20,429 bases of DNA from an uncultured Myxococcales bacterium (GCA_913058025.1 CAJXPN010000004.1:1-20429); one strand, 5' to 3'. Positions 1 to 7,892 are shown, numbered from the stretch's first letter. Notes: generated by a model from the sequence alone, not told the origin. A program made the numbers and translations.

Positions 1-107
1 CCGCACCACACTCTCCGCTCGCCCGGACGCTCCCAAACCGCACCGCATCACACGAGGCGCCTGACCCGACGCCATACGCCAAAAAAGGCACCAGGTGCAG
101 AAACGTC

Positions 108-137
108 TTGACCATGACACTGAGTGTCACCATGATT
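108..137 (+). promoter_or_regulatory. Candidate sigma70-like promoter with palindromic operator
   Basis: TTGACC (108-113) and ATGATT (132-137) are separated by 18 bases and lie 45 bases before the ATG at 183. The spacer holds a perfect inverted repeat, TGACAC-TGA-GTGTCA (115-129), exactly where a repressor dimer would block RNA polymerase. The hexamers are imperfect and myxobacterial promoters are poorly defined, so the call is tentative. Positions 1-107 hold nothing I can name. Confidence 0.35.
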
Positions 138-182
138 CGTCTCACCGACAACGACTCCACACCCTCGAGGAGAGGAGCAGCC

Positions 183-1838
183 ATGATGAGACACCCCTAC
201 ATGACCGGAGCCCTGGCCGCCGCCGCGCTCACGGTCGGCGCGCCCGCCTGGGCCGACGGCGGCGAGGACTCGCCGGACGAGAAGCTCGAAGGCGTGGTCG
301 TGAGCGCCCAGGACGAGGAGCTGATCGTGGACCTGGGCCGCGGCTCGGGGCTCCCTGACCGCGCGACCGTACAGGTCTGGCGACGGCTCACGGTGACGCA
401 CCCGATCACCCGCGAGACCGTCGAGGACCGCTTCTTCATCGGTAAGGTCGAGCTCTCGCGGGTGGGTGAGCGCCTGTCGATCGCGACCTCGTGGGAGCTC
501 GAACACACGCCCAAGCCAGGCGACTTCGTGGTCTGGACGGGCGCCGAGGTCGTACCGGCGACCACGCCCGACGGTTCGCCCACCACGGTGACGCTGCGAT
601 CGTCGCGGGGAGAAGGCGCCTCGGGGCGCGGGCTCACGCCCGACTCCGCAGGGCTCGAGCGCGCGTTCGAGCTCACGCTCGGCGCGCCCATCGAGGACAG
701 GATCGCCACCTGGGAGATCTTCCTCAAGGCGTTCCCCGACTCCGGCTACGTGCCTCGGGTCGAGGGGGAGCTCGTGGTCCTGCGCGGCCAGCTCGCAAAC
801 CTGCGCGACGCCGACGACCGGCGCGAGGCGTCCATGCAACAGGCCGCCGACGAGGCCGAGGAACTCGCCACTGTCGACGGCTGGGTGCGCGCGCCCCGCG
901 TCGTCCCCGAGGGTGACCCGATCCGCGTGAGCGCCACGCTACGTCACCCCGAGCGCGTCCAGACCGTCCGCGCGCTCGTGCGGCCCGAGGGCGTCGCGCA
1001 CTTCGAGAAGGTCGCCCTCACGCGCATCGGCGATCACACCTGGGTCGTCGACCTCGACAACCCCACCCTCGCCGACGGCTACCTCGAGTACTTCGTCGAG
1101 GCCGTGCGCACCGACAACCAGCTCGAGCCGATCTCCGGCTCTGCCTCGTCCCCTAACAGCGTCTGGATCACCGAGGACATCGAGGACCCCGCGCCCACCC
1201 ACGACCGCTCCCGCGCCGGCGCGCTCGTCGAGTACCAGAGCTTCCGAGAGGGCGGCGAGGACTCCTACACGCGCTCCGAGGGATTCTACCGCTACAAGCT
1301 CGACGACTCGATGTTCGCCGGCTTCACCATGGGCGTGGGCCTGTTCGAGGGCACCGGCGCGACCGTCGCGGAGCTCGACGCGGGCGACGTCGAGCCCACC
1401 CGGCGAAGCCTCTCCTACGGCTTCCTCGAGCTCGAGCTCGCGATCACGGAGTCCTTCGGCGTCGACACACGCGTGATGGTCGGCCAGGAGCGCACCGACT
1501 CCAGCGGCGCGAGCTACGGCTCGCTCGGCCTCGGCGGTGAGCTGCGCTTCGGCGACCCGGACGGCACGCGCCTCAACGTCGGCGGCGCGTTCACGCAGGG
1601 TATGGGCAACGAGGCCTGGATCGATCTGACGATCCTCTCGATCCTCGACATCCCCATCACCAGCTCCGTCCATGTCACCAACCTGCCCGTCGGAGGGGAC
1701 CTGGGCGTCTCGCTCGGCCTCGCCGCCGGCTACCAGGTCACCGACTGGCTCAAGGTCCTCGGCCGCGCGAACTACAGCGCCAGGAACATCGAGACCGGCG
1801 GCCTCGGCGGCGGCCTCGGCGCCGAGCTGACCTGGTGA
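183..1838 (+). CDS. Exported protein with N-terminal beta domain and C-terminal beta-barrel-like region
   Basis: The 551-aa product is predicted to be exported and placed in the outer membrane. I chose ATG 183 because GAGGAGAGGAG precedes it and a clean signal peptide follows, cleaved after AWA at residue 24; an in-frame ATG at 108 would bury the signal. Residues 33-125 form a beta-rich domain (LEGVVV... to KPGDFVVW) of the kind found in flagellar or envelope accessory proteins with a repeated G-V/D-L-G pattern. Residues 165-235 look helical. Residues 240-330 look Ig-like and end in YLEYFVEAVRTDN. From about 340 the chain shows alternating Gly/aromatic strands and ends in ELTW, a terminal aromatic residue as in BAM-inserted barrels. 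The Ig-like plus barrel order is repeated in the next gene, so the two are probably paralogues. The exact function is unknown. Confidence 0.8.
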   Translation: MMRHPYMTGALAAAALTVGAPAWADGGEDSPDEKLEGVVVSAQDEELIVDLGRGSGLPDRATVQVWRRLTVTHPITRETVEDRFFIGKVELSRVGERLSIATSWELEHTPKPGDFVVWTGAEVVPATTPDGSPTTVTLRSSRGEGASGRGLTPDSAGLERAFELTLGAPIEDRIATWEIFLKAFPDSGYVPRVEGELVVLRGQLANLRDADDRREASMQQAADEAEELATVDGWVRAPRVVPEGDPIRVSATLRHPERVQTVRALVRPEGVAHFEKVALTRIGDHTWVVDLDNPTLADGYLEYFVEAVRTDNQLEPISGSASSPNSVWITEDIEDPAPTHDRSRAGALVEYQSFREGGEDSYTRSEGFYRYKLDDSMFAGFTMGVGLFEGTGATVAELDAGDVEPTRRSLSYGFLELELAITESFGVDTRVMVGQERTDSSGASYGSLGLGGELRFGDPDGTRLNVGGAFTQGMGNEAWIDLTILSILDIPITSSVHVTNLPVGGDLGVSLGLAAGYQVTDWLKVLGRANYSARNIETGGLGGGLGAELTW

Positions 1839-1891
1839 CCGACGCGACGCTCCTGCCAGCGCACACACACACGAGCCCCACGGAGACGAAC

Positions 1892-3076
1892 ATGACCACG
1901 TCACACCGCCTCACATACGCCACGCGCTCCTCCAACGGCCTCGCCGCGCTCGGCCTCGCCGCGTCGCTCCTCACCCCCGCGATCGCCACGGCACAGGACA
2001 CGCCCGCCGACGAGGCCACCGCGCTCGCGGCGCGCTCGGACCGCCCCATGCCCGCGGTCTACCACGCCCCCGCGGGCCAGGCGGCGGCTGGAGAGGACCT
2101 CCGCGTGGACATCGAGGTCCCCGGCGACTGGCTCTACGAGTCGTTGTGGTTGATGTACCGGCCCACAGGCTCCGAGGGCGAGTTCGCGGCCATCGAGTTC
2201 AAGCGCTCCGAGGAGCTCGTCCACTCGAACGTCATCGTCGCCTCTCAGGTTCAACCTCCTGGCGTCGAGTACTACATCGTCTCGCGGGACCCCGAGGGCA
2301 CCGAGCGCGTCCACTTCGGCGCGCCAGACGCGCCCCACCCGGTCGTCGTGGTCGGCGAGACGGCCGCGTCTCGGATGCGCGACCGCCTCGAGCGCCACAG
2401 AGGCAACCGCTCCGAGTTCACCGTCGACACGAACCTGACGACCCTGGGCGCGCGACGCGTCTCGCCGGGCTCGGACGAGGTCACCGTCGGCGGCTCCGAG
2501 TTCTACTGGAGCGCCGAGGTCGGCTACCGCTACCGGCCGCTGACCACGCTCTACGACTTCTCGTTCGGCGCGGGCCGCATGCGAGGCACGCGCGGGGCGG
2601 TCCGGCTGGACTCGGGCGAGCTGAACACGCTCGGCTCCGACCTCGGCCCCCCTGGGATGGACTACGGCTGGGGCGCGGCCACGCTCGAACTCGACCGCTA
2701 CCTCTCCTTCGAGGGCAAGCTCATCCTGGGCGCGACCGACCGAGGCTTCGCCGCGGGCGTGGGCGGGCTGGCGCGCGTCGGACAGATCGCGTCGACGAAC
2801 CTCGAGATAAGCGGCGAGCTCGTCCAAGACGTCGGAAACTCGGCCTCGGTCAGGCTCAACTGGGACACCGTCCCCTACGTCCCGATGTCCCTGCGGATCG
2901 ACCTGACCGAGCGCCCCGGCGGCGAGACCAACCCCCTGGCCCGGCGCCTCGTGTACTCGGCGGGCGCCGAGCTCGGGCGCCACGTCACCGTCACGGGCGA
3001 GGTCGGCGTCGCCTCCCGGAACGACTCGATCGACAACGGCCTCGTCGGCGGCCTGAAGGCAGCCGTGGCCTTCTGA
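1892..3076 (+). CDS. Exported outer-membrane beta-barrel-like protein
   Basis: The 394-aa product starts at ATG 1892, after CGGAGACGA, and begins with a signal peptide cleaved after IATA (residue 34). A GTG at 1835 overlapping the previous stop is also in frame, but it would add a non-signal 19-residue tail. Residues 42-135 resemble the Ig-like domain of the upstream gene (LRVDIEVPGD to PGVEYYIVSRDPEG). The rest is strand-rich with Gly and aromatic alternation and ends in AAVAF, a terminal Phe typical of outer-membrane barrels. It lies 53 bases after the previous stop, so the two are probably co-transcribed. It converges on the LRR operon with a 7-base gap. Porin, assembly factor or structural barrel are all possible; I see no catalytic motif. 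Confidence 0.8.
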   Translation: MTTSHRLTYATRSSNGLAALGLAASLLTPAIATAQDTPADEATALAARSDRPMPAVYHAPAGQAAAGEDLRVDIEVPGDWLYESLWLMYRPTGSEGEFAAIEFKRSEELVHSNVIVASQVQPPGVEYYIVSRDPEGTERVHFGAPDAPHPVVVVGETAASRMRDRLERHRGNRSEFTVDTNLTTLGARRVSPGSDEVTVGGSEFYWSAEVGYRYRPLTTLYDFSFGAGRMRGTRGAVRLDSGELNTLGSDLGPPGMDYGWGAATLELDRYLSFEGKLILGATDRGFAAGVGGLARVGQIASTNLEISGELVQDVGNSASVRLNWDTVPYVPMSLRIDLTERPGGETNPLARRLVYSAGAELGRHVTVTGEVGVASRNDSIDNGLVGGLKAAVAF

Positions 3077-3087
3077 GCCGCGCTCAG
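3073..3087. terminator. Short hairpin overlapping two convergent stop codons
   Basis: CTGAGC-CGC-GCTCAG is a perfect 6-bp inverted repeat. One arm contains the stop TGA of the plus gene (3074-3076) and the other the stop of the minus gene (3084-3086). There is no T tract, so efficient rho-independent termination is doubtful. Confidence 0.3.
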
Positions 3088-4097
3088 GCTACGCCCTCGA
3101 GCGCGCCCTCCAGGACCTCGTCATCGAGTCCGGACCCGCGCAGCATCCTCTCGATCTTCTCCTCACGGTTCAGCTTCGCCACCGCCTTGCCGAGCGTGCG
3201 CAGGTGCGCGCGCTCGCGCTGTGTGTCGAGGCGGTTCCTGTAGAGGAAGCGGTCCATGTCCAGGCGGCTCCCGAGCGCCGCATCGACGAAGCCGATCTTC
3301 TGGCGGTTGTCGAGCCCGCCCAGGCGCGACCTGTAGCGGACCGAGTCGATCGAGCGCTCCAGCCTCACGCGCCCGAGGCCCGGCCACCAGCTCGCCCCGC
3401 ACAACCCCTCGAGGTGCGCCCGGTCGACCCAGCTCCTCGAGACGTCGAGGTCCTTCAGGCACGGCACCTCGGCTCGCGCGAGCGCGAAGATGCCTCCCGC
3501 CAGCGCGTGGTTGTCCGACACGTCGAGCGCGCGCAGCCGCGCGAAGTCGGCCTCACCGAAGATCTTGAGCCCGGAGACCTCGTCGAGCGCGCAGTCGCTC
3601 AGCGTGAGCGACTCGAGCTGAGGCGTGAACCACGCCGTGGGCCAGAGGTGCGCGCGCACCCGCGCGCCGGAGATCTCGAGGGACGAGAGCCGCGGGAACA
3701 GGTCCCTGGGTTCGAGCGCGCGGGCGACCGCGTCACCCTGTAGACACCCCGACAGCAACTCGACGTGGCGCACCCACTCGAGCTCCCGGCGGCCGCACAC
3801 CTGCGTGAGCAACTCGCCGTCGTAGGTGAGCAACCGGAGCGCCTTGATGAGCGCCATGCGCAGGCCCAGGTCCTCGCCATCGGCCATGCGCTCGAGCCAC
3901 GCCGTGGGCGCGTAGCGGAAGCGGTCGGGCCACCGCTCGAGCGCCTGGAGCGCGTAGGGCATCCACACCTCGGCGACCTCGGCGGGGCGCTCGCCGAAGG
4001 CGCCGTCGAAGAGCTCGAGCAGGCGCGGCCACGCGCGCCGGCGCGCGTCGTCGTCGAACGCCTGGAGGAGCGAGCGCAGCTCGCCGAAGTCACTCAT
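3084..4097 (-). CDS. Leucine-rich-repeat protein, paralogue 1 of tandem array
   Basis: This 337-aa protein has no signal peptide, so it is probably cytoplasmic. Residues 1-95 form a conserved helical head shared by all three tandem copies, with FGELRSLL near the start and YALQALERWPDRFRYAP, then MALIKALRL. Residues 130-260 carry irregular LRRs such as LSSLEISGARV, LESLTLSDCAL, LRALDVSDNHAL and LKDLDVSRSW. The C-terminus is charged and helical (LNREEKIERML). It starts with ATGA overlapping the stop of the upstream paralogue (4094-4097), so translation is coupled. LRRs usually bind proteins; no enzymatic domain is visible. The head resembles the companion domains that precede short LRR sets in planctomycetes and myxobacteria, but I cannot assign a named family. 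Confidence 0.85.
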   Translation of the reverse strand: MSDFGELRSLLQAFDDDARRRAWPRLLELFDGAFGERPAEVAEVWMPYALQALERWPDRFRYAPTAWLERMADGEDLGLRMALIKALRLLTYDGELLTQVCGRRELEWVRHVELLSGCLQGDAVARALEPRDLFPRLSSLEISGARVRAHLWPTAWFTPQLESLTLSDCALDEVSGLKIFGEADFARLRALDVSDNHALAGGIFALARAEVPCLKDLDVSRSWVDRAHLEGLCGASWWPGLGRVRLERSIDSVRYRSRLGGLDNRQKIGFVDAALGSRLDMDRFLYRNRLDTQRERAHLRTLGKAVAKLNREEKIERMLRGSGLDDEVLEGALEGVA

Positions 4098-5146
4098 CCG
4101 CGGGCCTCGAGCGCGCCCTCGGCGAGCGCGCCGGGGAGGTCGGAAGCGGCGAGCATCTCGTCGATGCCTTCCTCGCGGTCGAGCTTACGCAGCAACCGCT
4201 CGAGGCGACGGATCGCCTCATCGACCTGCTTCTTTCGGATCCTCGGGCCCCGGTAACCCACGTGGTGAGAGAGCGCCGCGACCGCGCGCGGACCCTCCAT
4301 CATCGCTCGCCGCACCATGGTGACCTCGAAGCGGTCGAGGTGCGCGAAGGAGAGCTCGTCTCCGAGCGCGTCGTAGGACCGCTGGGCCGATAACGCGGTG
4401 AGCTGGGAGAGCCACGACGCGTCGAGCAGGTCGCCCATGTCACCGGCCACGAGCCAGCTCCCAGAGACGTCGAGCTCTCGCAGCGACGGCACCTGGGCGG
4501 CCGCCAGGTGGTGCCAGGCGCCGGAGAGCCCAGGGTTCTTGCTCAGGTCGAGCGACGTGAGGTTCTTTAGATGGTGCCAGCGGGAGAGCGTCTTGATCCG
4601 GGCCTCGTCCAACCGCACGTCGATCAGGCCCAGGTGCGTCAGGTTCCTGGCGAACGGGGCCTTGAGCACGGTCGCCAGGCGCAGCTTGCCGCGCGCCTGA
4701 CGGTGGATGTCGATCGAGGTCAGCCGCTGGAAGACCTCGGAGTCCTTGAGCGCGTGGTGGGAGTCCGGGCCGAAGACGCCGGGGCCGAACGTCACGTGGC
4801 GGACCCACGAGAAGTCGCGCACGTCGAAGAGGTCCACCTCGAAGGACTCCTCGGCCTGGTGGATGCGCACCGCCTTCACCAGCGCCATCAGCTCGCCCAG
4901 GTGCTCGCCGTCGAGCACGCGCGCGAGCGCCTCTTTGGGCAGGTACCGCAGCCGATCGGGCCACCGCTCGAGGCACTGGAGCGCATACGGCAGCCACTCC
5001 TGGGCGACGAGGTCTGAGCGGTCGCGCCGGGAGAGCTCGGCCTCGAAGAACAGGTAGATCTGTCGCCAGGCGCGCTTGCGCGAGACCTCATCGGAGGACT
5101 GCACCGCCGAACGTAGCTCGCCGAAGTCGGTGATCGGTTGGCTCAT
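4094..5146 (-). CDS. Leucine-rich-repeat protein, paralogue 2 of tandem array
   Basis: This 350-aa protein is the middle copy. The frame stays open up to 5746, but the start is the ATG at 5146: it overlaps the upstream stop as ATGA, and the conserved head (TDFGELRSAVQSSDE) begins there. The head has WLPYALQCLERWPDRLRYLP followed by MALVKAVR, matching its neighbours. The LRR part includes LTSIDIH, LTHLGLIDVRL, LTSLDLSKNPGLSG and LRELDVSGSW. A basic helical tail (RRLERLLRKLDREEG) precedes an acidic end. The tail EGIDEML...LPGALAEGALE is close to that of paralogue 1, so these two are each other's nearest relatives and probably arose by tandem duplication. No signal peptide or membrane segment is visible. 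Function is unknown beyond likely protein binding. Confidence 0.85.
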   Translation of the reverse strand: MSQPITDFGELRSAVQSSDEVSRKRAWRQIYLFFEAELSRRDRSDLVAQEWLPYALQCLERWPDRLRYLPKEALARVLDGEHLGELMALVKAVRIHQAEESFEVDLFDVRDFSWVRHVTFGPGVFGPDSHHALKDSEVFQRLTSIDIHRQARGKLRLATVLKAPFARNLTHLGLIDVRLDEARIKTLSRWHHLKNLTSLDLSKNPGLSGAWHHLAAAQVPSLRELDVSGSWLVAGDMGDLLDASWLSQLTALSAQRSYDALGDELSFAHLDRFEVTMVRRAMMEGPRAVAALSHHVGYRGPRIRKKQVDEAIRRLERLLRKLDREEGIDEMLAASDLPGALAEGALEARG

Positions 5147-6042
5147 TGGATAGTCTCGGCGGTCACGGCGGCGACCTCGGGGCGAAGGCCCGAGTCGAGC
5201 ACGCGCTCGCGGATACCCTGCTCGATGTTGAGGGCCTCGATGTTGATGGCCCCTACGCGATGGAAGCCGTCGAGGTACATGCTCATGTGGGAGCGTTCGA
5301 GCGAGAGCGAGTCGAGCTGGGGGATCCAGGACGCGCCCAGCAGGACGTCGAGGTCTTCGACAGGCGCCCAGGACCCGGACAGATCGAGGCGGCGAAGCGA
5401 GGGGAGCGCGGCGCCCGCGAGCGCTTCGAAGCACGGCCGATCCATCAGGTAGTTCCGAGAGAGGTCCAGGCGCTCGAGGCCGTCGAACGAGACGAGCCTG
5501 AGTATCGAGGCGATGTCGCCTCCAGCGATGCGACAGCTCGACATCGTGAGCGCGACGAGGTTCTGCGCGAACGGGTTGCCCATGATCGCGCGCAGCTTCT
5601 GGATGCCGAGCTTGGAGTCCACGAACGCCAGCGAACTCAGGTTCGTGAATGCCTCCGAGGCGCCCAGCGCGCGCGCCGTGGCGAGCTTGAAGTCGTGGCC
5701 TTCGAAGTGGAGGTGGCGCACCCAGGTGAAGTCCCGGCGCTCGCACATCGCGCGGAAGCGGGGGTTGCTCACCCGGTTGGCGTCGATGGCGGTGACGAGC
5801 GCCATCAGCACGCCGACGTGCTCACCGCGGATGATCGCGTTGAGCCACTTCCTCGGCGCGACGCGTAGGCGGTCTGGCCACCGCTCGAGCGCCTGGAGCA
5901 CGTACGGCAGCCAGACATCCGAGACCTCGCTCGGGCGCTCGTCGAGCGCCTCCTTCATCGCCTCCAGAAGCGCAGGCCACGCGAGCGCGCGGTCGTCGTC
6001 GTCGGACGTGTTCACAAGGGAACGCACCTCTCCAAAGTCCAC
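5143..6042 (-). CDS. Leucine-rich-repeat protein, paralogue 3, first gene of LRR operon
   Basis: This 299-aa protein starts at GTG 6042; GAGGAG lies 7 bases upstream, and the nearby ATG at 6047 is out of frame. The head (FGEVRSLVNTSDDDDRALAW, then WLPYVLQALERWPDRLRVAP and MALVTAIDA) matches the two downstream copies. LRRs include LSSLAFVDSKL, LVALTMSSCRI, LERLDLSRNYL and LRRLDLSGSW. It lacks the long basic tail of paralogues 1 and 2 and instead ends RVLDSGLRPEVAAVTAETIQ, which closely matches the gene remnant just upstream at 6106-6225. So there are two tail types in the array. Its stop overlaps the next start as ATGA. It probably leads a three-gene transcript. Confidence 0.82.
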   Translation of the reverse strand: MDFGEVRSLVNTSDDDDRALAWPALLEAMKEALDERPSEVSDVWLPYVLQALERWPDRLRVAPRKWLNAIIRGEHVGVLMALVTAIDANRVSNPRFRAMCERRDFTWVRHLHFEGHDFKLATARALGASEAFTNLSSLAFVDSKLGIQKLRAIMGNPFAQNLVALTMSSCRIAGGDIASILRLVSFDGLERLDLSRNYLMDRPCFEALAGAALPSLRRLDLSGSWAPVEDLDVLLGASWIPQLDSLSLERSHMSMYLDGFHRVGAINIEALNIEQGIRERVLDSGLRPEVAAVTAETIQ

Positions 6043-6061
6043 GTCATGCTCCTCATCGAGA

Positions 6062-6093
6062 CGTGCGATCTACGTCAGAAAACAGATCGCACG
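6062..6093 (-). promoter_or_regulatory. Perfect 10-bp hairpin in leader of LRR operon
   Basis: CGTGCGATCT (6062-6071) and AGATCGCACG (6084-6093) form a perfect 10-bp stem with a 12-base loop. It ends 20 bases before the GTG start of the first LRR gene and 13 bases after the stop of the remnant upstream. It could be an operator, an RNA leader hairpin, or an old terminator of the lost upstream copy; no T tract adjoins it on the minus strand. Confidence 0.45.
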
Positions 6094-6105
6094 GCGTTTA
6101 TGGGC

Positions 6106-6225
6106 TCAAGCCATCGGCTCGTAGTCATAGTCTTTCGAGATCGACGCGGCCGCAAGCGCGGCGACCTCGGGCCGCATGCCCGCGTCGATCAGGCGCGCCT
6201 CGACGCGCGCTGAAGTCGTGCGTGG
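6106..6225 (-). pseudogene. C-terminal remnant of a fourth LRR-operon paralogue
   Basis: The minus strand encodes VEARLIDAGMRPEVAALAAA before a stop at 6106. This closely matches the C-terminus of paralogue 3 (IRERVLDSGLRPEVAAVTAE). The similarity fades near 6225, and upstream sequence shows no head domain or LRR motif, so the rest of the gene is missing. The fragment lies directly upstream of paralogue 3 in the same orientation, as expected for a deleted tandem copy. The precise breakpoint is uncertain. A genuine small gene is less likely because no start with a ribosome binding site is visible. Confidence 0.55.
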
Positions 6226-6346
6226 GGGCCCGCTTTGATGTATGAGGCCTCTTCGAGAGGGGGAGCCCTCGCGCTGCCGGACGGGGGTGACGCAGGCGAG
6301 AACAGTAGACGCGGACATGTCGAAAGCGGACCACTTGATGCGCGAT

Positions 6347-6397
6347 GTGCACGTTCGGGTGCACCCATTTGACTGCGACCGCATCTCATACTGGATT
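6347..6397 (+). promoter_or_regulatory. Possible kinase promoter with upstream GTGCAC inverted repeat
   Basis: GTGCAC-GTTCGG-GTGCAC (6347-6364) is an inverted and direct repeat. TTGACT (6369-6374) follows, with a poor -10 candidate, TGGATT, 17 bases further on. The remainder of 6226-6439 holds no gene I can support. Confidence 0.25.
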
Positions 6398-6421
6398 CGG
6401 TTCTTGTTCGGACAGCCCCGC

Positions 6422-6438
6422 TGTACTCGAGGAGTACA
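6422..6438 (+). promoter_or_regulatory. Perfect inverted repeat enclosing kinase ribosome binding site
   Basis: TGTACTC-GAG-GAGTACA is a perfect 7-bp stem. The Shine-Dalgarno GAGGAG (6429-6434) lies across the loop and 3' arm, and the ATG follows at 6440. It could be a repressor site or a hairpin that limits ribosome access. The stem is short, so an effect on translation is inference. Confidence 0.45.
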
Positions 6439-6439
6439 T

Positions 6440-7882
6440 ATGCCCTCAGAGGACCCTCTCAATCTCAGCCCGACGCTGCTCAACGCGGCGCTCGACCATA
6501 TCGACGACGTGCTGCTCATCACGGGTTGGGGTCCGCTCGACGAGTCGGGACCCACGATCGTGTACGTGAACGACGCGTTCACGAAGATGACGGGCTACTC
6601 GGCAGAAGAGGTGATCGGGAAGACCCCCCGGATCCTGCAAGGCCCGGAGACGAGCGCGGAGGGGCGCGCGAAGATCCGGGAGGCGTTGGAGAAGTGGGAG
6701 CCGGTGCGCGTCGAGCTGACGAACTACCGCAAGGACGGGTCGACGTTCGAGGTCGAGATCTCGATCCAGCCGATCTGGAAGGACGACCTGGTCACCCACT
6801 GGGTCGCAGTGCAGCGTGACATCACGGCGGACAGAGAGCGCATGCGCAAGCAGGCGCACGAGGACCGGCTCCGGTCGCTCGGGTTCCTGTCGGGAGGCAT
6901 CGCGCACGACTTCAACAACGTGCTGCACGCGATCGGCGTGATGCTCGAGCTCGCGGAGTCGGAGGCGAGCGAAGACCACCGCTTCCAGCTCTACGAGGAT
7001 ATGCGGTTCGCGCTCAAGCGAGGCAGCGAGCTGGCGACGCGGCTGCTGTCGTTCTCGAGGCCGGAGACGGGCCTGGTCGAGCGCGTGGACCTGGGTGAGG
7101 CGATCGAGCGCACGCTGGATCTCTGCCTGAAGGGCGTGGTGACGAGAGGAAAGCTCCACATCGACGGGCCGCTCGAGATCGTGGCGAACCCGACCCAGCT
7201 CCACCAGACGTTCATGAACATCACGCTGAACGCGCGCCACGCGATGGGCGACGAGGGCCAGCTCGACGTGAGGGTGACCCAGGACAAGGAGGGCTGGGTC
7301 GACGTCTCGTTCGAGGACGCAGGCCCTGGATTCGACGACGAGCAGCTCAAGCACGCGTTCGAGCCGTTCTACACGACGAGGGAGGGAGGCACGGGGCTGG
7401 GGCTGAGCATCGTGCACGGGATCCTCATGCGCCATGAGGGCGAGGTGACGCTGGGACGAAGCGAGGCAGGGGGCGCGAAGGTCACGACGTCGTGGCGTAT
7501 AACCGAGCCCGCCGAGGTTGTGGTCGAGACGCCGACCTCGCTGCGGGTGCTGGTCGTCGAAGACGAGTCGCTCAACCGCAGGCTCGTCAGCCGCCTCATC
7601 GAGACGTTGGGCCACACCGCGACGGGGATCGCCACTGCCGAGGAGGCGCTCGAGCAGGTCCGCGTGGACATGTTCGACCTCGCGCTGGTCGACATCAACC
7701 TGGGAGAGGGGATGAAGGGGTCGGAGCTCGGTCGGTGGCTGAAGAAGCGTCGGCTCATCGAGCGGATCGTCTTCATGAGCGCCAACCACAACGTCGCGTC
7801 GAGCCTGACCGACATCAGCGACGACTTCCTGGGCAAGCCTTTCTCCAAGGCTGAGCTCATGGAGATGCTCAAGTCTGAATGA
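6440..7882 (+). CDS. Soluble hybrid sensor histidine kinase (PAS-HisKA-HATPase-receiver)
   Basis: The 480-aa protein starts at ATG 6440 behind GAGGAG. Residues 10-132 are a PAS domain (YVNDAFTKMTGYSAEEVIGK, then NYRKDGSTFEVE and WVAVQRDIT). It is LOV-like in sequence, but the flavin-binding Cys position of GxNCRFLQ is Pro (P63 in GKTPRILQG), so LOV photochemistry is not expected. The kinase H-box is SGGIAHDFNN with phospho-acceptor H156. ATP-binding motifs are the N-box near N260-N264, DAGPGF and GGTGLGLSIVHG (residues 316-327). Residues 368-480 are a receiver with acidic pair E374/D375, phospho-acceptor D418 (LVDINLG), S447 and K466. There is no transmembrane segment, so it senses a cytoplasmic cue. 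No DNA-binding output or partner regulator is adjacent, so it probably feeds an unlinked phosphotransfer protein. Confidence 0.93.
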   Translation: MPSEDPLNLSPTLLNAALDHIDDVLLITGWGPLDESGPTIVYVNDAFTKMTGYSAEEVIGKTPRILQGPETSAEGRAKIREALEKWEPVRVELTNYRKDGSTFEVEISIQPIWKDDLVTHWVAVQRDITADRERMRKQAHEDRLRSLGFLSGGIAHDFNNVLHAIGVMLELAESEASEDHRFQLYEDMRFALKRGSELATRLLSFSRPETGLVERVDLGEAIERTLDLCLKGVVTRGKLHIDGPLEIVANPTQLHQTFMNITLNARHAMGDEGQLDVRVTQDKEGWVDVSFEDAGPGFDDEQLKHAFEPFYTTREGGTGLGLSIVHGILMRHEGEVTLGRSEAGGAKVTTSWRITEPAEVVVETPTSLRVLVVEDESLNRRLVSRLIETLGHTATGIATAEEALEQVRVDMFDLALVDINLGEGMKGSELGRWLKKRRLIERIVFMSANHNVASSLTDISDDFLGKPFSKAELMEMLKSE

Positions 7883-7892
7883 GCCAGATGCC

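Noticed and set aside
48..839. Long minus-strand open frame of 263 codons opposite the first envelope gene
   Set aside because: Arg/Gly/Pro-rich shadow of the high-GC third codon position, with no ribosome binding site or domain. The plus-strand gene has a signal peptide and a clear architecture.
939..2983. Two long minus-strand open frames opposite the envelope gene pair
   Set aside because: Composition typical of antisense frames in high-GC genes (Arg, Ala, Val, Glu rich without hydrophobic cores); they overlap well-supported genes throughout.
6440..6840. Blue-light LOV photoreceptor
   Set aside because: The adduct Cys is replaced by Pro, and the same GKTPRILQG form is common in ordinary PAS domains.
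6446..7789. Minus-strand open frame of 447 codons opposite the histidine kinase
   Set aside because: The plus strand carries every kinase and receiver motif; the antisense product has no recognisable domain.
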